A DNA stretch of 64,000 nt from an uncultured Draconibacterium sp. (GCF_963677575.1 NZ_OY782038.1:4777501-4841500), one strand, 5' to 3'; positions 35,121 through 43,961 are shown, counted from the first letter of the stretch. A program made the numbers and translations. Notes: generated by a model not told the origin, from the sequence alone.

Positions 35121-36446
35121 TTAAATGTACCAGTTGATTAACTGTTCTATTAGCTCTTGCTTTCCGCTGATCTGAGCTGGTTCGCCAACTTCTTTTGCAA
35201 TAGCGTACATATCTTCAATTGTTAATTTACCGCTTTCAAATTCGGCTCCTTTACCTTCGTCGAACGAAGCATAGCGCGCAGCGCGCATAGCGCAATATTG
35301 TGAGTCGTTCAGAATCTTATCTGCAATTACCAATGCACGTGCAAATACGTCCATACCACCAATGTGTGCGATAAAGATATCATCAAGATCGGTTGAATTA
35401 CGACGTGTTTTTGCATCAAAGTTAATACCTCCATGAGTAAAACCTCCTGCAGGCAGAATCTCAAGCATGGCTTCAGTTACTTCGTAAATGTTAGTTGGGA
35501 ATTCGTCGGTATCCCATCCGTTTTGGTAGTCACCTTTGTTGGCATCAATCGATCCAAGCAAACCGGCGTCAGTCGACATTCTCAAGTCGTGAGCAAATGT
35601 ATGACCGGCAAGTGTAGCGTGGTTTACTTCAATATTCAGTTTGAAATCGTTTTCCAAACCATTAGCTCGAAGGAAGCCGATAACAGTTTGCGCATCGTAA
35701 TCGTACTGGTGTTTTGTTGGCTCCATTGGTTTTGGCTCGATAAAGAAAGAACCTGTAAAACCTTGTTTACGACCGTAATCGCGTGCCATGCGCAGGAATT
35801 CTCCCAAATGAGCCAATTCGCGTTTTGTATCGGTATTGTGCAGGCTCATGTAACCTTCGCGTCCTCCCCAGAAAGTATAACCGGTACCACCTAACGCAAT
35901 TGTTGCATCGATCGCATTTTTAACCTGAACAGCAGCATTTGTCACCACATTAAAATCAGGATTGGTTGATGCACCGTTCATATAACGAGGATTACCGAAT
36001 ACATTGGCAGTACCCCATAATAATTTAACGCCCGAATCAGCTTGTTTCTGTTTCGCGATCTCAACCAGTTTTTCCATTCTTTTTTCGATCTCGAAAACTG
36101 TTCCGTCGCCGGCAACGTCAGTATCGTGGAAACAATAGAATGGAGCGCCTAATTTTGTAATGAATTCGAAAGCAGCATCCATTTTTTCTTTGGCAGCATC
36201 CATTGGATCAGCAGCACCTTGCCATGGGAAAATTTGTGTTCCCGGTCCAAACGGATCGTCGCCTGTTGCACAGAATGTGTGCCAGTAAGCTACTGCAAAA
36301 CGCAGGTGCTCTTTCATTGTTTTTCCGGCAACAACTCTGTTCTCGTCGTACCATTTAAACGCCATTGGATTTTTTGAATCAGGACCTTCGAATTTAATCT
36401 GGTCGATTCCTTTAAAATACTCTTTGTTTCCTTTTAAAACTTCCAT
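35121..36446 (-). CDS. xylA: Xylose isomerase (class II)
   Basis: Interconverts D-xylose and D-xylulose. 441 residues, the length of class II enzymes with the N-terminal extension. 'PFYCFHDTDV' gives the catalytic His107 and Asp110; 'LLWGTANVFGNPRYMNGASTNPDF' and 'FIEPKPMEPTKHQYDYD' carry substrate and metal ligands, and 'NIEVNHATLAGHTFAHDL' and 'GSIDANKGDYQNGWDTDEFP' the second metal site. It is in the operon 63 bp after xylB. Confidence 0.97.
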   Translation of the reverse strand: MEVLKGNKEYFKGIDQIKFEGPDSKNPMAFKWYDENRVVAGKTMKEHLRFAVAYWHTFCATGDDPFGPGTQIFPWQGAADPMDAAKEKMDAAFEFITKLGAPFYCFHDTDVAGDGTVFEIEKRMEKLVEIAKQKQADSGVKLLWGTANVFGNPRYMNGASTNPDFNVVTNAAVQVKNAIDATIALGGTGYTFWGGREGYMSLHNTDTKRELAHLGEFLRMARDYGRKQGFTGSFFIEPKPMEPTKHQYDYDAQTVIGFLRANGLENDFKLNIEVNHATLAGHTFAHDLRMSTDAGLLGSIDANKGDYQNGWDTDEFPTNIYEVTEAMLEILPAGGFTHGGINFDAKTRRNSTDLDDIFIAHIGGMDVFARALVIADKILNDSQYCAMRAARYASFDEGKGAEFESGKLTIEDMYAIAKEVGEPAQISGKQELIEQLINWYI

Positions 36447-36509
36447 TTTAATAATTTTATGAATTGTTATTTTATCTGTTTTATATTTCTCGTTAGTTCG
36501 AGTTTCGTG

Positions 36510-37994
36510 CTATTTTATTGCTTTTTCAAGCTCCAATTTCCAGTTTTCGTATGCTTCCTGATAAGCCGCAACTTTTTGTGCGTCGGGCTCGATTATATCC
36601 AGCTTCTTCAGGTTCGAGAAAGCCTCGTTAAACGATTTGTAATAACCCGATCCAACACCGGCACCGCGCGCTGCACCAACCGATCCGTCTGTATTGTACA
36701 GCTCGATAGTTGCACCAGAAATTCCGGCCAGCGTTTCTCTGAAAATAGGGCTGAGGAACATATTGGCTTTACCGGCTTTAATTACCGATGCATCAATTCC
36801 AATATTTTTCATGATGTCCATACCGTATTTAAACGAGAACACAATTCCTTCCTGCGCAGCTCGCAGCAAGTGGCCTTTTCCGTGTATGTTAAAGTTGACG
36901 CCCGAGAAAATCGAACCGATATTTTTGTTCTGAAGAACACGCTCAGCACCATTTCCAAAGGGTAGGACAGAGATGCCATCAGAGCCGATAGCCACTTTTG
37001 AAGCCAGCTCATTCATTGCTTCATACGAAAGATCTTCGGCCACCATTCGTTTCAACCACGCATTTAAAATACCTGTTCCGTTAATACACAGCAGAACGCC
37101 AAGTCGTGGATCTGCCGGAGTGTGATTAACGTGCGCAAAAGTGTTTACACGCGACTGCGGATCGTATTTAATTTCGTTGCTTACACCATAAACCACTCCC
37201 GAAGTTCCTGCTGTTGTGGCAATCTCGCCAGGATTAAGCACATTCAGCGACAGAGCATTGTTGGGCTGGTCACCTGCACGGTAACTTACTTTTGTTTTAG
37301 TTGATAGTCCTAATTCAGCAGCTGCTTTGGCGCTTACCTGACCCGATGCAGCAAAAGTTGGAACAATTTCAGGAACAATGTCGGATGAAAAGCCATAGTT
37401 GTCGAACAACATTTTAGCCAGGTCATTTTCTTTGAAATTCCACATAATTCCCTCAGAAAGACCGCTGATAGTAGTTTGTGCCTCGCCGGTAAGTTTCATG
37501 GCAATATAATCGCCCGGAAGCATAATTTTATCAACTTTTGCAAAAGTTTCGGGCTCATTTTCTTTTACCCACTTTAGTTTCGATGCGGTAAAGTTACCCG
37601 GCGAGTTCAACAAGTTGGTTAAACAACGCTGCCCACCAATTTCGTCAAAAGCTTTATCGCCATAAACAGCGGCACGGCTGTCGCACCAAATAATCGACGG
37701 GCGCAAAACTTCCTGATTTTTGTCCACCATAACCAAACCATGCATTTGATACGAAATACCGATCGACTCAATGTTTTCTTTATCAATATTAGCCGTTGAG
37801 AGAACATCAGCAAGCGCTAACTTCAGGTTTTCCCACCAAAGCTCCGGCGCCTGTTCTGCCCAGCCTGCTTTGTGAGCGGTAATTTTCATTTCCTGTTTTG
37901 GGTAAAACGATGAAGCTACTACGTTTCCGCTGTTTGCTTCTACCAAAGAAACCTTAACTGAAGAGCTTCCGATGTCTAGTCCTAATAAGTGCAT
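36510..37994 (-). CDS. xylB: Xylulokinase
   Basis: Phosphorylates D-xylulose to xylulose 5-phosphate, feeding the pentose phosphate pathway. 494 residues of the FGGY kinase fold: the N-terminal phosphate loop 'LLGLDIGSSSVKVSLV', 'WCDSRA' and 'GLSEGIMWNF' in the first domain, 'TAGTSGVVYGVS' and the FGGY-C motif region 'AARGAGVGSGYYKS' in the second. First gene of the xylBAE operon, with a strong promoter and candidate operator just upstream. Confidence 0.95.
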   Translation of the reverse strand: MHLLGLDIGSSSVKVSLVEANSGNVVASSFYPKQEMKITAHKAGWAEQAPELWWENLKLALADVLSTANIDKENIESIGISYQMHGLVMVDKNQEVLRPSIIWCDSRAAVYGDKAFDEIGGQRCLTNLLNSPGNFTASKLKWVKENEPETFAKVDKIMLPGDYIAMKLTGEAQTTISGLSEGIMWNFKENDLAKMLFDNYGFSSDIVPEIVPTFAASGQVSAKAAAELGLSTKTKVSYRAGDQPNNALSLNVLNPGEIATTAGTSGVVYGVSNEIKYDPQSRVNTFAHVNHTPADPRLGVLLCINGTGILNAWLKRMVAEDLSYEAMNELASKVAIGSDGISVLPFGNGAERVLQNKNIGSIFSGVNFNIHGKGHLLRAAQEGIVFSFKYGMDIMKNIGIDASVIKAGKANMFLSPIFRETLAGISGATIELYNTDGSVGAARGAGVGSGYYKSFNEAFSNLKKLDIIEPDAQKVAAYQEAYENWKLELEKAIK

Positions 37995-38027
37995 GATTAT
38001 AAGTGATTTTATTTATTTAGTCTTTAA

Positions 38028-38081
38028 TCTGTTCTGTTCTGATATGGTTGCAAAAATAGATGTATTTTGTATTATCTCAAA
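38028..38081 (-). promoter_or_regulatory. xyl operon promoter with overlapping candidate operator
   Basis: On the minus strand TTTG (38081-38078), 19 bp, TATTTTTG (38058-38051) is a textbook Bacteroidota promoter. Where transcription should start lies TCTGTTCTGTTC (plus strand 38028-38039), which recurs exactly at 39125-39136 upstream of the regulator gene. A repressor bound there would block initiation. Confidence 0.65.
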
Positions 38082-38108
38082 CTTTTAAAAAAATGTTATA
38101 AAACATAT

Positions 38109-39098
38109 TTATAGAGATGACCTGAGTTTTAAAGTTGTTGGAACCTCAACATTTATAGTCTTTCCTTTTAATACAAACTCGGCTGCTTTTTGCCCCATCA
38201 GCTTAAAATCGGTTGATATTACTGTTATGCCTTCTTTAACGTATTTTTTCATCGGAGTCTCGTTGTACGATATCACACCGACTTCTTGTCCGGGTTCAAA
38301 TCCCTTTTCAGTACACTGATCGAGAAAACTTGCCAGCGTACGGTCGCTTACCAGAAAATAAAGGTCTCCTTCCTGCAAATCAAATTCATCAAAGGTGGTT
38401 ATAACCCGGTGGTTCAAATTATACTTTTTACCAAAGCGTTCGAAATTATCCACAACCTCTCGCGGGTGATAGGTAAATTCAGGATAAAAAAGTGTAAAGC
38501 GTTTGTATTTCGAAATGGCGCTTATATTTTCATCGAGGCAATTATAAACGGTTTCTCCAAAATTCTGATAAACACATGATTTCCCTTCACCATTAATTTT
38601 CCAGTCGATAATAAGCAATTGTTCTTCCGGAATTTTATCAATAATTTTTTTCACCTTTTTATGGTCGAAATTCATTACTATATATTTGGTGTAGCGTCCT
38701 ACACTTTCGGTAATAATCTTGTCGAAAAGGTGGATGTTGTAATGGTGAAAATGCAAATCGACACTGATATTTTTGGGCAAGTGATTCAGAATAGAATGAT
38801 ATAGCACTTCTTTGTAAGCCTTAAACGTGTCGAGGAACAAAAATACCTTGGTAATTTTTCGGGTAACAAAATACCCGCGGTTAGGAACTGATTCTACCAC
38901 ACCACGCTTTTTTAGCTCGGCATAAGCTTTAAAAACGGTATCTCTCGACAGTTTGCAGTCCTTCATAATTTGATTTACCGAAGGAAGCATGTCGCCTTCT
39001 TTTAGCTCGTTTCGGCTGATTGAGTCGAGAATGGCATCAACTAATTGTTGGAATTTCAGAACATTAGAGTTCTTTTTGATGGTGAATTTTATGTTCAT
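38109..39098 (-). CDS. GntR-family regulator with a sugar-binding-protein-like effector domain, probable xylose regulator
   Basis: 329 residues. The N-terminal winged helix (about 10-78) reads 'ILDSISRNELKEGDMLPSVNQIMKDCKLSRDTVFKAYAELKKRGVVESVPNRGYFV', a clear GntR domain. The remainder resembles a LacI/periplasmic-binding-protein fold ('VLFYHSIL..', 'QEVGVISYNETPMKKYVKEGITVISTDFKLMGQKAAEFVL'), which would bind a sugar effector. Position upstream of xylB on the same strand and the shared operator-like word suggest that it controls the xylose operon and itself. No xylose-binding residues can be assigned. Confidence 0.88.
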   Translation of the reverse strand: MNIKFTIKKNSNVLKFQQLVDAILDSISRNELKEGDMLPSVNQIMKDCKLSRDTVFKAYAELKKRGVVESVPNRGYFVTRKITKVFLFLDTFKAYKEVLYHSILNHLPKNISVDLHFHHYNIHLFDKIITESVGRYTKYIVMNFDHKKVKKIIDKIPEEQLLIIDWKINGEGKSCVYQNFGETVYNCLDENISAISKYKRFTLFYPEFTYHPREVVDNFERFGKKYNLNHRVITTFDEFDLQEGDLYFLVSDRTLASFLDQCTEKGFEPGQEVGVISYNETPMKKYVKEGITVISTDFKLMGQKAAEFVLKGKTINVEVPTTLKLRSSL

Positions 39099-39401
39099 AG
39101 TTTGCTTTATTTTTAAAACCCTATTCTGTTCTGTTCCACGAATCTAGTAATAATAATTGTAATAACCCTATTGAATTAGATGTGCTTAATAAAATCTCCA
39201 TTCTACATTTAACATTGATTAAAGTTGTCTGGCGCAATAGTTACCCGCAAAATACGTTTTGGAACAAAAGGGTAGAGTGAGGTTATTTTTTCTAGTGGTT
39301 AAGTTTGGTCAGCAATTCTTTTTTAGCCTCAGGTTCTATCCTTTTTTCTTTTAATTTGAATTTAGGTTATTAATTTTGATTCAGAACAAGAAGCAAAAAT
39401 C
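39099..39401. other. Regulatory gap between the GntR regulator and the nitroreductase
   Basis: About 300 bp with no gene. It holds the second copy of TCTGTTCTGTTC (39125-39136), 27 bp before the regulator start, so autoregulation is likely. TAATTTTG (39371-39378) fits a -7 box for the nitroreductase, with no clear -33. Nothing else stands out. Confidence 0.5.
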
Positions 39402-39974
39402 ATGATCAAAGAACTTATAACCCGTAATCGCAGTTATCGCCGGTTTGATGAGGCGGTAAAAATTTCTTCAGAACAAATTATCAGCTGGATAGATCTGGCA
39501 AGGCTATCGGCCAGCGGACGAAATGCACAGCCGTTAAAATATGCTATTGTTACCAAAACCGAAATGTGTGAAAAGATTTTCCCTTTTCTGGGGTGGGCCG
39601 GCTATTTATCGAACTGGAAAGGAGCGACAGAAGGTGAGCGACCAGTAGCGTATGTTGCCGTTATTAACGACCACAATATTGCCGATAACCATTATTGCGA
39701 CGACGGAATTGCCATGCAAAGTATTTTACTGGGGGCTGCCGAAGATGGTTTTGGCGGTTGTATGATTGGTTCGGTAAATAAAGCCAAAGTTGCAAAATTG
39801 CTGGAGCTCGATGAGAAACTGGAGTTACTTTATATTATTGTGTTGGGGAAACCGGCGGAAGAAGTAGTTATTGATGAGGCCAAAGATGGTAATATAAAAT
39901 ACTGGCGCGATGAAAATGGCGTACATCATGTGCCCAAACGACCGATTGAGGAGATAGTTATTTTAAAAGATTAG
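39402..39974 (+). CDS. Nitroreductase family protein
   Basis: A 190-residue FMN-dependent oxidoreductase of the nitro/flavin reductase fold. 'ITRNRSYRRFDE' near the N-terminus is the usual FMN-phosphate contact ('RRSxRxF'), 'ARLSASGRNAQPLKYAIV' the second ('SGxNxQPWxF'), and 'GGCMIGSVNKAKV' plus 'LYIIVLGKPAEE' the third. The natural substrate of such proteins is usually unknown. A strong terminator follows, so it is monocistronic. Confidence 0.88.
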   Translation: MIKELITRNRSYRRFDEAVKISSEQIISWIDLARLSASGRNAQPLKYAIVTKTEMCEKIFPFLGWAGYLSNWKGATEGERPVAYVAVINDHNIADNHYCDDGIAMQSILLGAAEDGFGGCMIGSVNKAKVAKLLELDEKLELLYIIVLGKPAEEVVIDEAKDGNIKYWRDENGVHHVPKRPIEEIVILKD

Positions 39975-39983
39975 CAGCATAAA

Positions 39984-40008
39984 AAAAGGATGGCACTGCC
40001 ATCCTTTT
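39984..40008. terminator. Bidirectional terminator after the nitroreductase
   Basis: AAAAGGATGGCA and TGCCATCCTTTT are perfect complements separated by one base, between converging genes. Confidence 0.8.
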
Positions 40009-40026
40009 CCGTTTAACTCCTAAAAA

Positions 40027-40938
40027 TTACCCCCTTATAAAAAGTGCCTTAATTATATGTTGAGCCATTTTTGGATTCTCTTTTAATCTCCTGGTCGAAT
40101 AGTTAAACCATTTCTCGCCAAACGGAACATAAACACGCATTTTGTGTCCGTTGTCAATGATCAGTTGGCGTAGATCGGGTGTTACCCCGTACAACATTTG
40201 GAATTCGTACATATCTTTCGGGATATTCATTTCCCTGATCATCTTCATCGATTCCTCAACCAGGAATTTGTCGTGAGTGGCTATTCCCACGTACATTTTA
40301 TTGTCGAACATGTATTTTAAATCCCTTAGGAAATGCTGGCGAACTTCGTCATACTCCTTAAATGCAATATTTTCGGGTTCAACGTAGATACCTTTGCACA
40401 GTCTGAAACTGATGGGGTAGTTAGTGTTGTTCAGGTCGTTCAGCACTACCAAATCACTTTCGGTGCGGCGTAAATAAGCCTGAAGTACCAAACCAACATG
40501 TTTTGGAAATTCTTTTCTCAAACGGCGAAAAATATCCAACTCCATGTCAACACACTGCGAGTCCTCCATATCAATACGAATGAAAGAATCTTTCTCGGCT
40601 GCAAACTCTATAACCTCGCGTAGTAGATTGTAACACACTTCTTTATCAAGAAGCATCCCAAACATGGTTGGTTTTATCGAGAAACTACCTTTTACATTCT
40701 CCGACGTAAATCGTTCGATCACTTCCAGGTATTCGTCACGATTTTTTTCTGCTTCATCAAGAGTGGTAATAAATTCACCTAAAATATCAACCGTAACTTC
40801 AATCCCTTTTTCATTCAGTAGTTTCGAGGCAAGCAAACCTTCTTCCATCGATTCGCCTGCAATGTACCTTTTCGAGAAAACCCAAACCAGTTTTTTGGGC
40901 ATGAAAGGCAACATATTTGCTATTAACTTATTCAACAT
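40027..40938 (-). CDS. putA-like: Proline dehydrogenase
   Basis: 303 residues from the ATG at 40938 (MLNKLIANMLPF). A compact bacterial PRODH of the FAD TIM-barrel type: 'SFIRIDMEDSQ' in one strand, 'PISFRLCKGIYVEP' (Arg and Lys contacts to FAD), 'GIATHDKFLVEES', 'YEFQMLYGVTPDLR' and the C-terminal 'YVPFGEKWFNYSTRRLKENP', whose paired Arg bind the proline carboxylate. It oxidises L-proline to pyrroline-5-carboxylate and feeds electrons to quinone. A P5C dehydrogenase is not adjacent. Functionally it may complement the hydroxyproline operon 11 kb away. Confidence 0.9.
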   Translation of the reverse strand: MLNKLIANMLPFMPKKLVWVFSKRYIAGESMEEGLLASKLLNEKGIEVTVDILGEFITTLDEAEKNRDEYLEVIERFTSENVKGSFSIKPTMFGMLLDKEVCYNLLREVIEFAAEKDSFIRIDMEDSQCVDMELDIFRRLRKEFPKHVGLVLQAYLRRTESDLVVLNDLNNTNYPISFRLCKGIYVEPENIAFKEYDEVRQHFLRDLKYMFDNKMYVGIATHDKFLVEESMKMIREMNIPKDMYEFQMLYGVTPDLRQLIIDNGHKMRVYVPFGEKWFNYSTRRLKENPKMAQHIIKALFIRG

Positions 40939-41116
40939 TTTATAATTTAGGTAAATACTATTTTGCGCAGCATAAAAATACGATATGCAACTCGCCTCGT
41001 GCAATGATGTTTATCATTGGCAGAGCATGATTTTAGGCAGCTTTTATATAGAACTGGTTGATTATTAATAACATCAAAAAATTGTCAATTAGAGTAGGGC
41101 ATTTCCGCTAAAAAAG

Positions 41117-41124
41117 TATCTTTG
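41117..41124 (+). promoter_or_regulatory. Putative -7 box of the OmpH-like gene
   Basis: TATCTTTG fits TAnnTTTG and lies 100 bp upstream of the start; the -33 region is not convincing. The rest of the 286-bp gap between the proline dehydrogenase and OmpH genes shows nothing else. Confidence 0.35.
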
Positions 41125-41224
41125 TCGGGATTTAGAAAGTTGAACCTAAAAGTTTATTGGAAATAACGGTTGCCAGAAGCGCAACTTATTTTGAATAAAT
41201 TGATGAAGTAAAAAATAAAAAAAG

Positions 41225-41821
41225 ATGAAAGGAACATCGTTAGTAGTTAGTGTAGTGCTTTTTGTTGCGATTGCAGTTTTGTACGTTTTGCATTTTACCG
41301 GAAGCGGAGCCAGTGAAGGAACACCTGTTAAAGCCGCTGTCGGAACCGGTGGCGATCTGAAAATCGCTTATATTAAAGCCGATTCAGTGCTTTTAAATTA
41401 TACTCTGTCGCAAGATTTGCACGATGAGTTTACAAAACAACAGGAAGCTTATACAACTGAATACGGAACTAAACGTCAGTCGTTTGAAAAGGAAGCAGCT
41501 GCTTTCCAGGAAAAACTTCAGCGTGGCGGCTTTTTAACTGAACAACGTGCTGTACAGGAGCGTGATCGTTTATTGGGTAAAGAGCAGGAGATTCAGAAAC
41601 TGGATCAGGAGTTGTCGACAAAGCTGGCTAAAATTCAGCAGGACAACAACAACCAGATTCTTGACAATATGATGGATTACCTGAAGCGTTACAACGAAAA
41701 AGCCGGTTACGATTATATTTTAAATGGCGCAAACGTTTTGATTGGACCTGAAACAACCAATATTACCGCTGACGTTTTAACAGCATTGAACGAAGAATAC
41801 GATGCAACAAAAACAGAATAA
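41225..41821 (+). CDS. OmpH/Skp-family periplasmic chaperone
   Basis: 198 residues: an N-terminal hydrophobic signal or anchor (residues 5-26), the family opening 'LKIAYIKADSVLLNY', then a long coiled-coil rich in Gln, Glu and Lys (about 60-150) that forms the tentacle of Skp. Skp-like proteins hold unfolded outer-membrane proteins during transit through the periplasm. The signal lacks a clear cleavage site, so the protein may stay tethered. Single gene with its own terminator. Confidence 0.85.
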   Translation: MKGTSLVVSVVLFVAIAVLYVLHFTGSGASEGTPVKAAVGTGGDLKIAYIKADSVLLNYTLSQDLHDEFTKQQEAYTTEYGTKRQSFEKEAAAFQEKLQRGGFLTEQRAVQERDRLLGKEQEIQKLDQELSTKLAKIQQDNNNQILDNMMDYLKRYNEKAGYDYILNGANVLIGPETTNITADVLTALNEEYDATKTE

Positions 41822-41843
41822 TTAAGCACATAACATAAATGGA

Positions 41844-41870
41844 AATCCGGGTTAGCGCCCGGATTTTTTT
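41844..41870 (+). terminator. Terminator after the OmpH-like gene
   Basis: AATCCGGG and CCCGGATT pair (41844-41851, 41858-41865), followed by eight T. Confidence 0.85.
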
Positions 41871-41882
41871 TGCTTTTTATTG

Positions 41883-41923
41883 TAACCTGAGGTCGACTTT
41901 AAAATAACTCTTAGCTTTGTTCT
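41883..41923. repeat. Solitary left end of the AACCTGAG-type element
   Basis: TAACCTGAGGTCGACTTTAA and the next 21 bp align with 18779-18820 (shared TAACCTGAG.TCGA, TTAAAAT, AGCTTT). No matching right end is seen nearby. It ends exactly where the glycosyltransferase start codon begins, so it forms that gene's 5' leader. Confidence 0.55.
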
Positions 41924-43105
41924 ATGTTTGCCGATAAATACCTGGAAAAGAATCAGCACAAAAACCTCATCAACGAGTTGTCGGTAATACCTCCGGGAAT
42001 AATAATTGTAATTCCGTGTTTGCGGGAACAGGAATTGTCGAAAACATTGAATTCCCTGAATCAGTGTGATTTGCCTGATTGTATGGTGGAAGTTATTCTG
42101 CTTATCAATCAATCGGAGGTGGCCGACGAAGAAACCAACCGTTTAAACACTCAAACAAAAGCTGAGGCCGACGAATGGATAGCGGAGAACCCAAAAAGCG
42201 GTATTCGTTTTTATGCTGTTGGCCCGATAAACCTGAAGAAGAAATGGGCAGGAGCCGGTTTAGCGCGCAAAAAGGGAATGGACGAAGCCATCAGAAGATT
42301 CAACCTCACGGATAACAAAAACGGAATTTTGGTCTCGTTAGATGCTGATACGCTGGTAGCCAAGAACTACCTGGTTGAAATTGAGAAGCATTTCAAGGAA
42401 CATCCGAAACAGGTTGGCGCGACACTGGCTTTCGAACATCAAAAACAACAGTTGGATGAAAAGCACCGCGAGGGCATTGAATTGTACGAACTGTACCTCG
42501 ATTATTACAAACGGGCACTTCATTATTCCGGTTATCCGTATTCGCTGTTCACCATTGGTTCTGCCTTTGCTGTAAAAGCGGAAGCCTACGTTAAACGGGG
42601 TGGAATGAACAGGAGACGGGCAGGCGAAGATTTTTATTTTCTGCAAAACCTGGTGCAAATTGGCCGGGTTGGCGAAATAACAAGCACAAAGGTTTATCCT
42701 TCGGCACGTTTGTCGAACCGGGTGCCTTTTGGTACCGGCCCTATTCTGCAGAAATGGATGAAAGGCGAGGAGGATCTTTCCTTGACCTATAATTTCGAAG
42801 CGTTTAAAAATCTGCAGCAGTTTTTCGCTCATAAAGACCGTTTGTTTAAAATTCAACCAAACGACTATTTAGAACTTGTTAGTGCTCTAAACAGACCCGT
42901 AAAGGAGTTTCTTGAGCTGGATAAATTTAGTGTTGAGCTGGCGGATTTGAACAACAATTGTTCGCGTTTAGAAACTTTTGAGGTGCGTTTCTTCCAAAAG
43001 TTTAATGCCTTTAAAATCCTGAAGTTTCTGAATTTTGCCCATGAGAAGTTTTATCAGAAAGCGGATTTGCGGGAACAGGTTGTTTTGTTAGATAAGGAAC
43101 AATAA
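41924..43105 (+). CDS. Family 2 glycosyltransferase
   Basis: A 393-residue cytoplasmic GT-A enzyme. 'IIVIPCLREQELSKTLNSL' opens the nucleotide-binding fold, 'VSLDADTLVAKNYLV' carries the DxD metal motif, 'GSAFAVKAEAYVKRGGM' the acceptor region and 'GEDFYFLQNL' the catalytic ED motif. No membrane segment is seen, unlike many GT2 synthases. The sugar and acceptor are unknown, and no other polysaccharide gene is nearby. The ATG at 41924 is at the very end of a repeat fragment; an alternative start is not obvious. Confidence 0.85.
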   Translation: MFADKYLEKNQHKNLINELSVIPPGIIIVIPCLREQELSKTLNSLNQCDLPDCMVEVILLINQSEVADEETNRLNTQTKAEADEWIAENPKSGIRFYAVGPINLKKKWAGAGLARKKGMDEAIRRFNLTDNKNGILVSLDADTLVAKNYLVEIEKHFKEHPKQVGATLAFEHQKQQLDEKHREGIELYELYLDYYKRALHYSGYPYSLFTIGSAFAVKAEAYVKRGGMNRRRAGEDFYFLQNLVQIGRVGEITSTKVYPSARLSNRVPFGTGPILQKWMKGEEDLSLTYNFEAFKNLQQFFAHKDRLFKIQPNDYLELVSALNRPVKEFLELDKFSVELADLNNNCSRLETFEVRFFQKFNAFKILKFLNFAHEKFYQKADLREQVVLLDKEQ

Positions 43106-43134
43106 ACTCAGTACTATTACTACTATTCCACCAG

Positions 43135-43192
43135 TTATACCAATTATGAAAATGATTAGGCTATTTTGCAATTATTTTCATAATTGGTATAA
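43135..43192. repeat. 58-bp near-perfect palindrome with TACCAATT/AATTGGTA ends
   Basis: Arms of 23 bp (43135-43157 and 43170-43192; the left begins TTATACCAATTATGAAAAT) differ at one base, around a 12-base loop. Its ends resemble those of the element at 8644-8804. No T-run of terminator type follows. Confidence 0.75.
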
Positions 43193-43263
43193 TGCCGATA
43201 CTGAGAAATTAAATCATTGCAAGTAGACGAAACAATGGCTCACTATTTTTCGTCATCGGTATT
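43191..43263. repeat. Possible short element with AATRCCGAT ends
   Basis: AATGCCGAT at 43191 and ATCGGTATT at about 43255-43263 form a short inverted repeat and abut the palindrome on one side and the 167-bp repeat on the other. The interior word CAATGGCTCAC also occurs near 2771-2781. Confidence 0.35.
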
Positions 43264-43428
43264 ATTTAGTCTTTGATAAGAAAACGTCAGATGCTAAGTT
43301 GCTCTCGGTTTGAAAACGGTCGATTACGAAAGTAAACTCCCTGATTTCCAGACATTCGAAAGCCTTGCCTTTGACGCTTTCTTATCAAAGACTAAGAAAT
43401 AGCTGAGTTTTCTGGCAAGCACTATTTA
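43262..43428. repeat. Dispersed inverted-repeat element, copy B
   Basis: 167 bp matching 4266-4431. Here the inverted ends are better kept: TTTAGTCTTTGATAAGAAAA near the left and its complement, with one or two changes, at about 43373-43395. The inner ACTCTC/GAGAGT stem seen in copy A is degraded (CTCTC / GAAAG). No coding frame. Confidence 0.75.
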
Positions 43429-43632
43429 GGTGTTCGCCATATTCTTTGGCGGATGGAAACCATTCAACATCAGAATTATATGTTGGCTAAATCATGGTTT
43501 TTCAATTGTAATAGAAAAATTAACAAAAAGAAGATTAATTGAATATTAATATGTGGATAGGTGTTAATGTGTTGATTAATAGTGGATTTGGTGTGCTTAC
43601 TGTAAAACATGTCAATTAAATGTTTTAAGAAC

Positions 43633-43662
43633 TTTGATTTTATACCAAACTTTGTACTTTTG
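43633..43662 (+). promoter_or_regulatory. Ferredoxin promoter
   Basis: TTTG (43633-43636), 18 bp, TACTTTTG (43655-43662), 37 bp before the start: a good Bacteroidota promoter, spacing one short of optimal. Confidence 0.65.
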
Positions 43663-43699
43663 CTGAAAACGATAATGTTTAACTTAAAAATTCATTGTT

Positions 43700-43870
43700 A
43701 TGGCATACAAAATTTCAGATGAATGTATCGCATGCGGTACTTGTATCGATGAGTGCCCAGTTGACGCTATTGCAGAAGGTGATATCTATACCATTGATGC
43801 AGAGCTTTGCACAGACTGTGGTTCATGCGCAGAAGTTTGTCCGGTTGAAGCAATTGCTATTGAAGAATAG
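43700..43870 (+). CDS. 2[4Fe-4S] ferredoxin
   Basis: A 56-residue small ferredoxin with two complete cluster motifs, CIACGTCIDECP (residues 9-20) and CTDCGSCAEVCP (about 37-48), each CxxCxxCxxxCP. It carries electrons at low potential in the cytoplasm, for example for pyruvate:ferredoxin oxidoreductase. The start MAYKISDE is typical of clostridial-type ferredoxins. Strong promoter and terminator on either side indicate a highly expressed single gene. Overlapping frames in this interval are shadows. Confidence 0.95.
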   Translation: MAYKISDECIACGTCIDECPVDAIAEGDIYTIDAELCTDCGSCAEVCPVEAIAIEE

Positions 43871-43892
43871 TCCGCTCAGCATAAAGACATTG

Positions 43893-43917
43893 AAGCTCGC
43901 GCATGCGGGCTTTTTTT
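43893..43917 (+). terminator. Terminator after the ferredoxin gene
   Basis: AAGCTCGC GCAT GCGGGCTT stem-loop followed by seven T. Confidence 0.75.
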
Positions 43918-43961
43918 ATGCCCAAACGCAACCTTTCTCACATACTCCCCGTCTTGTAAAT

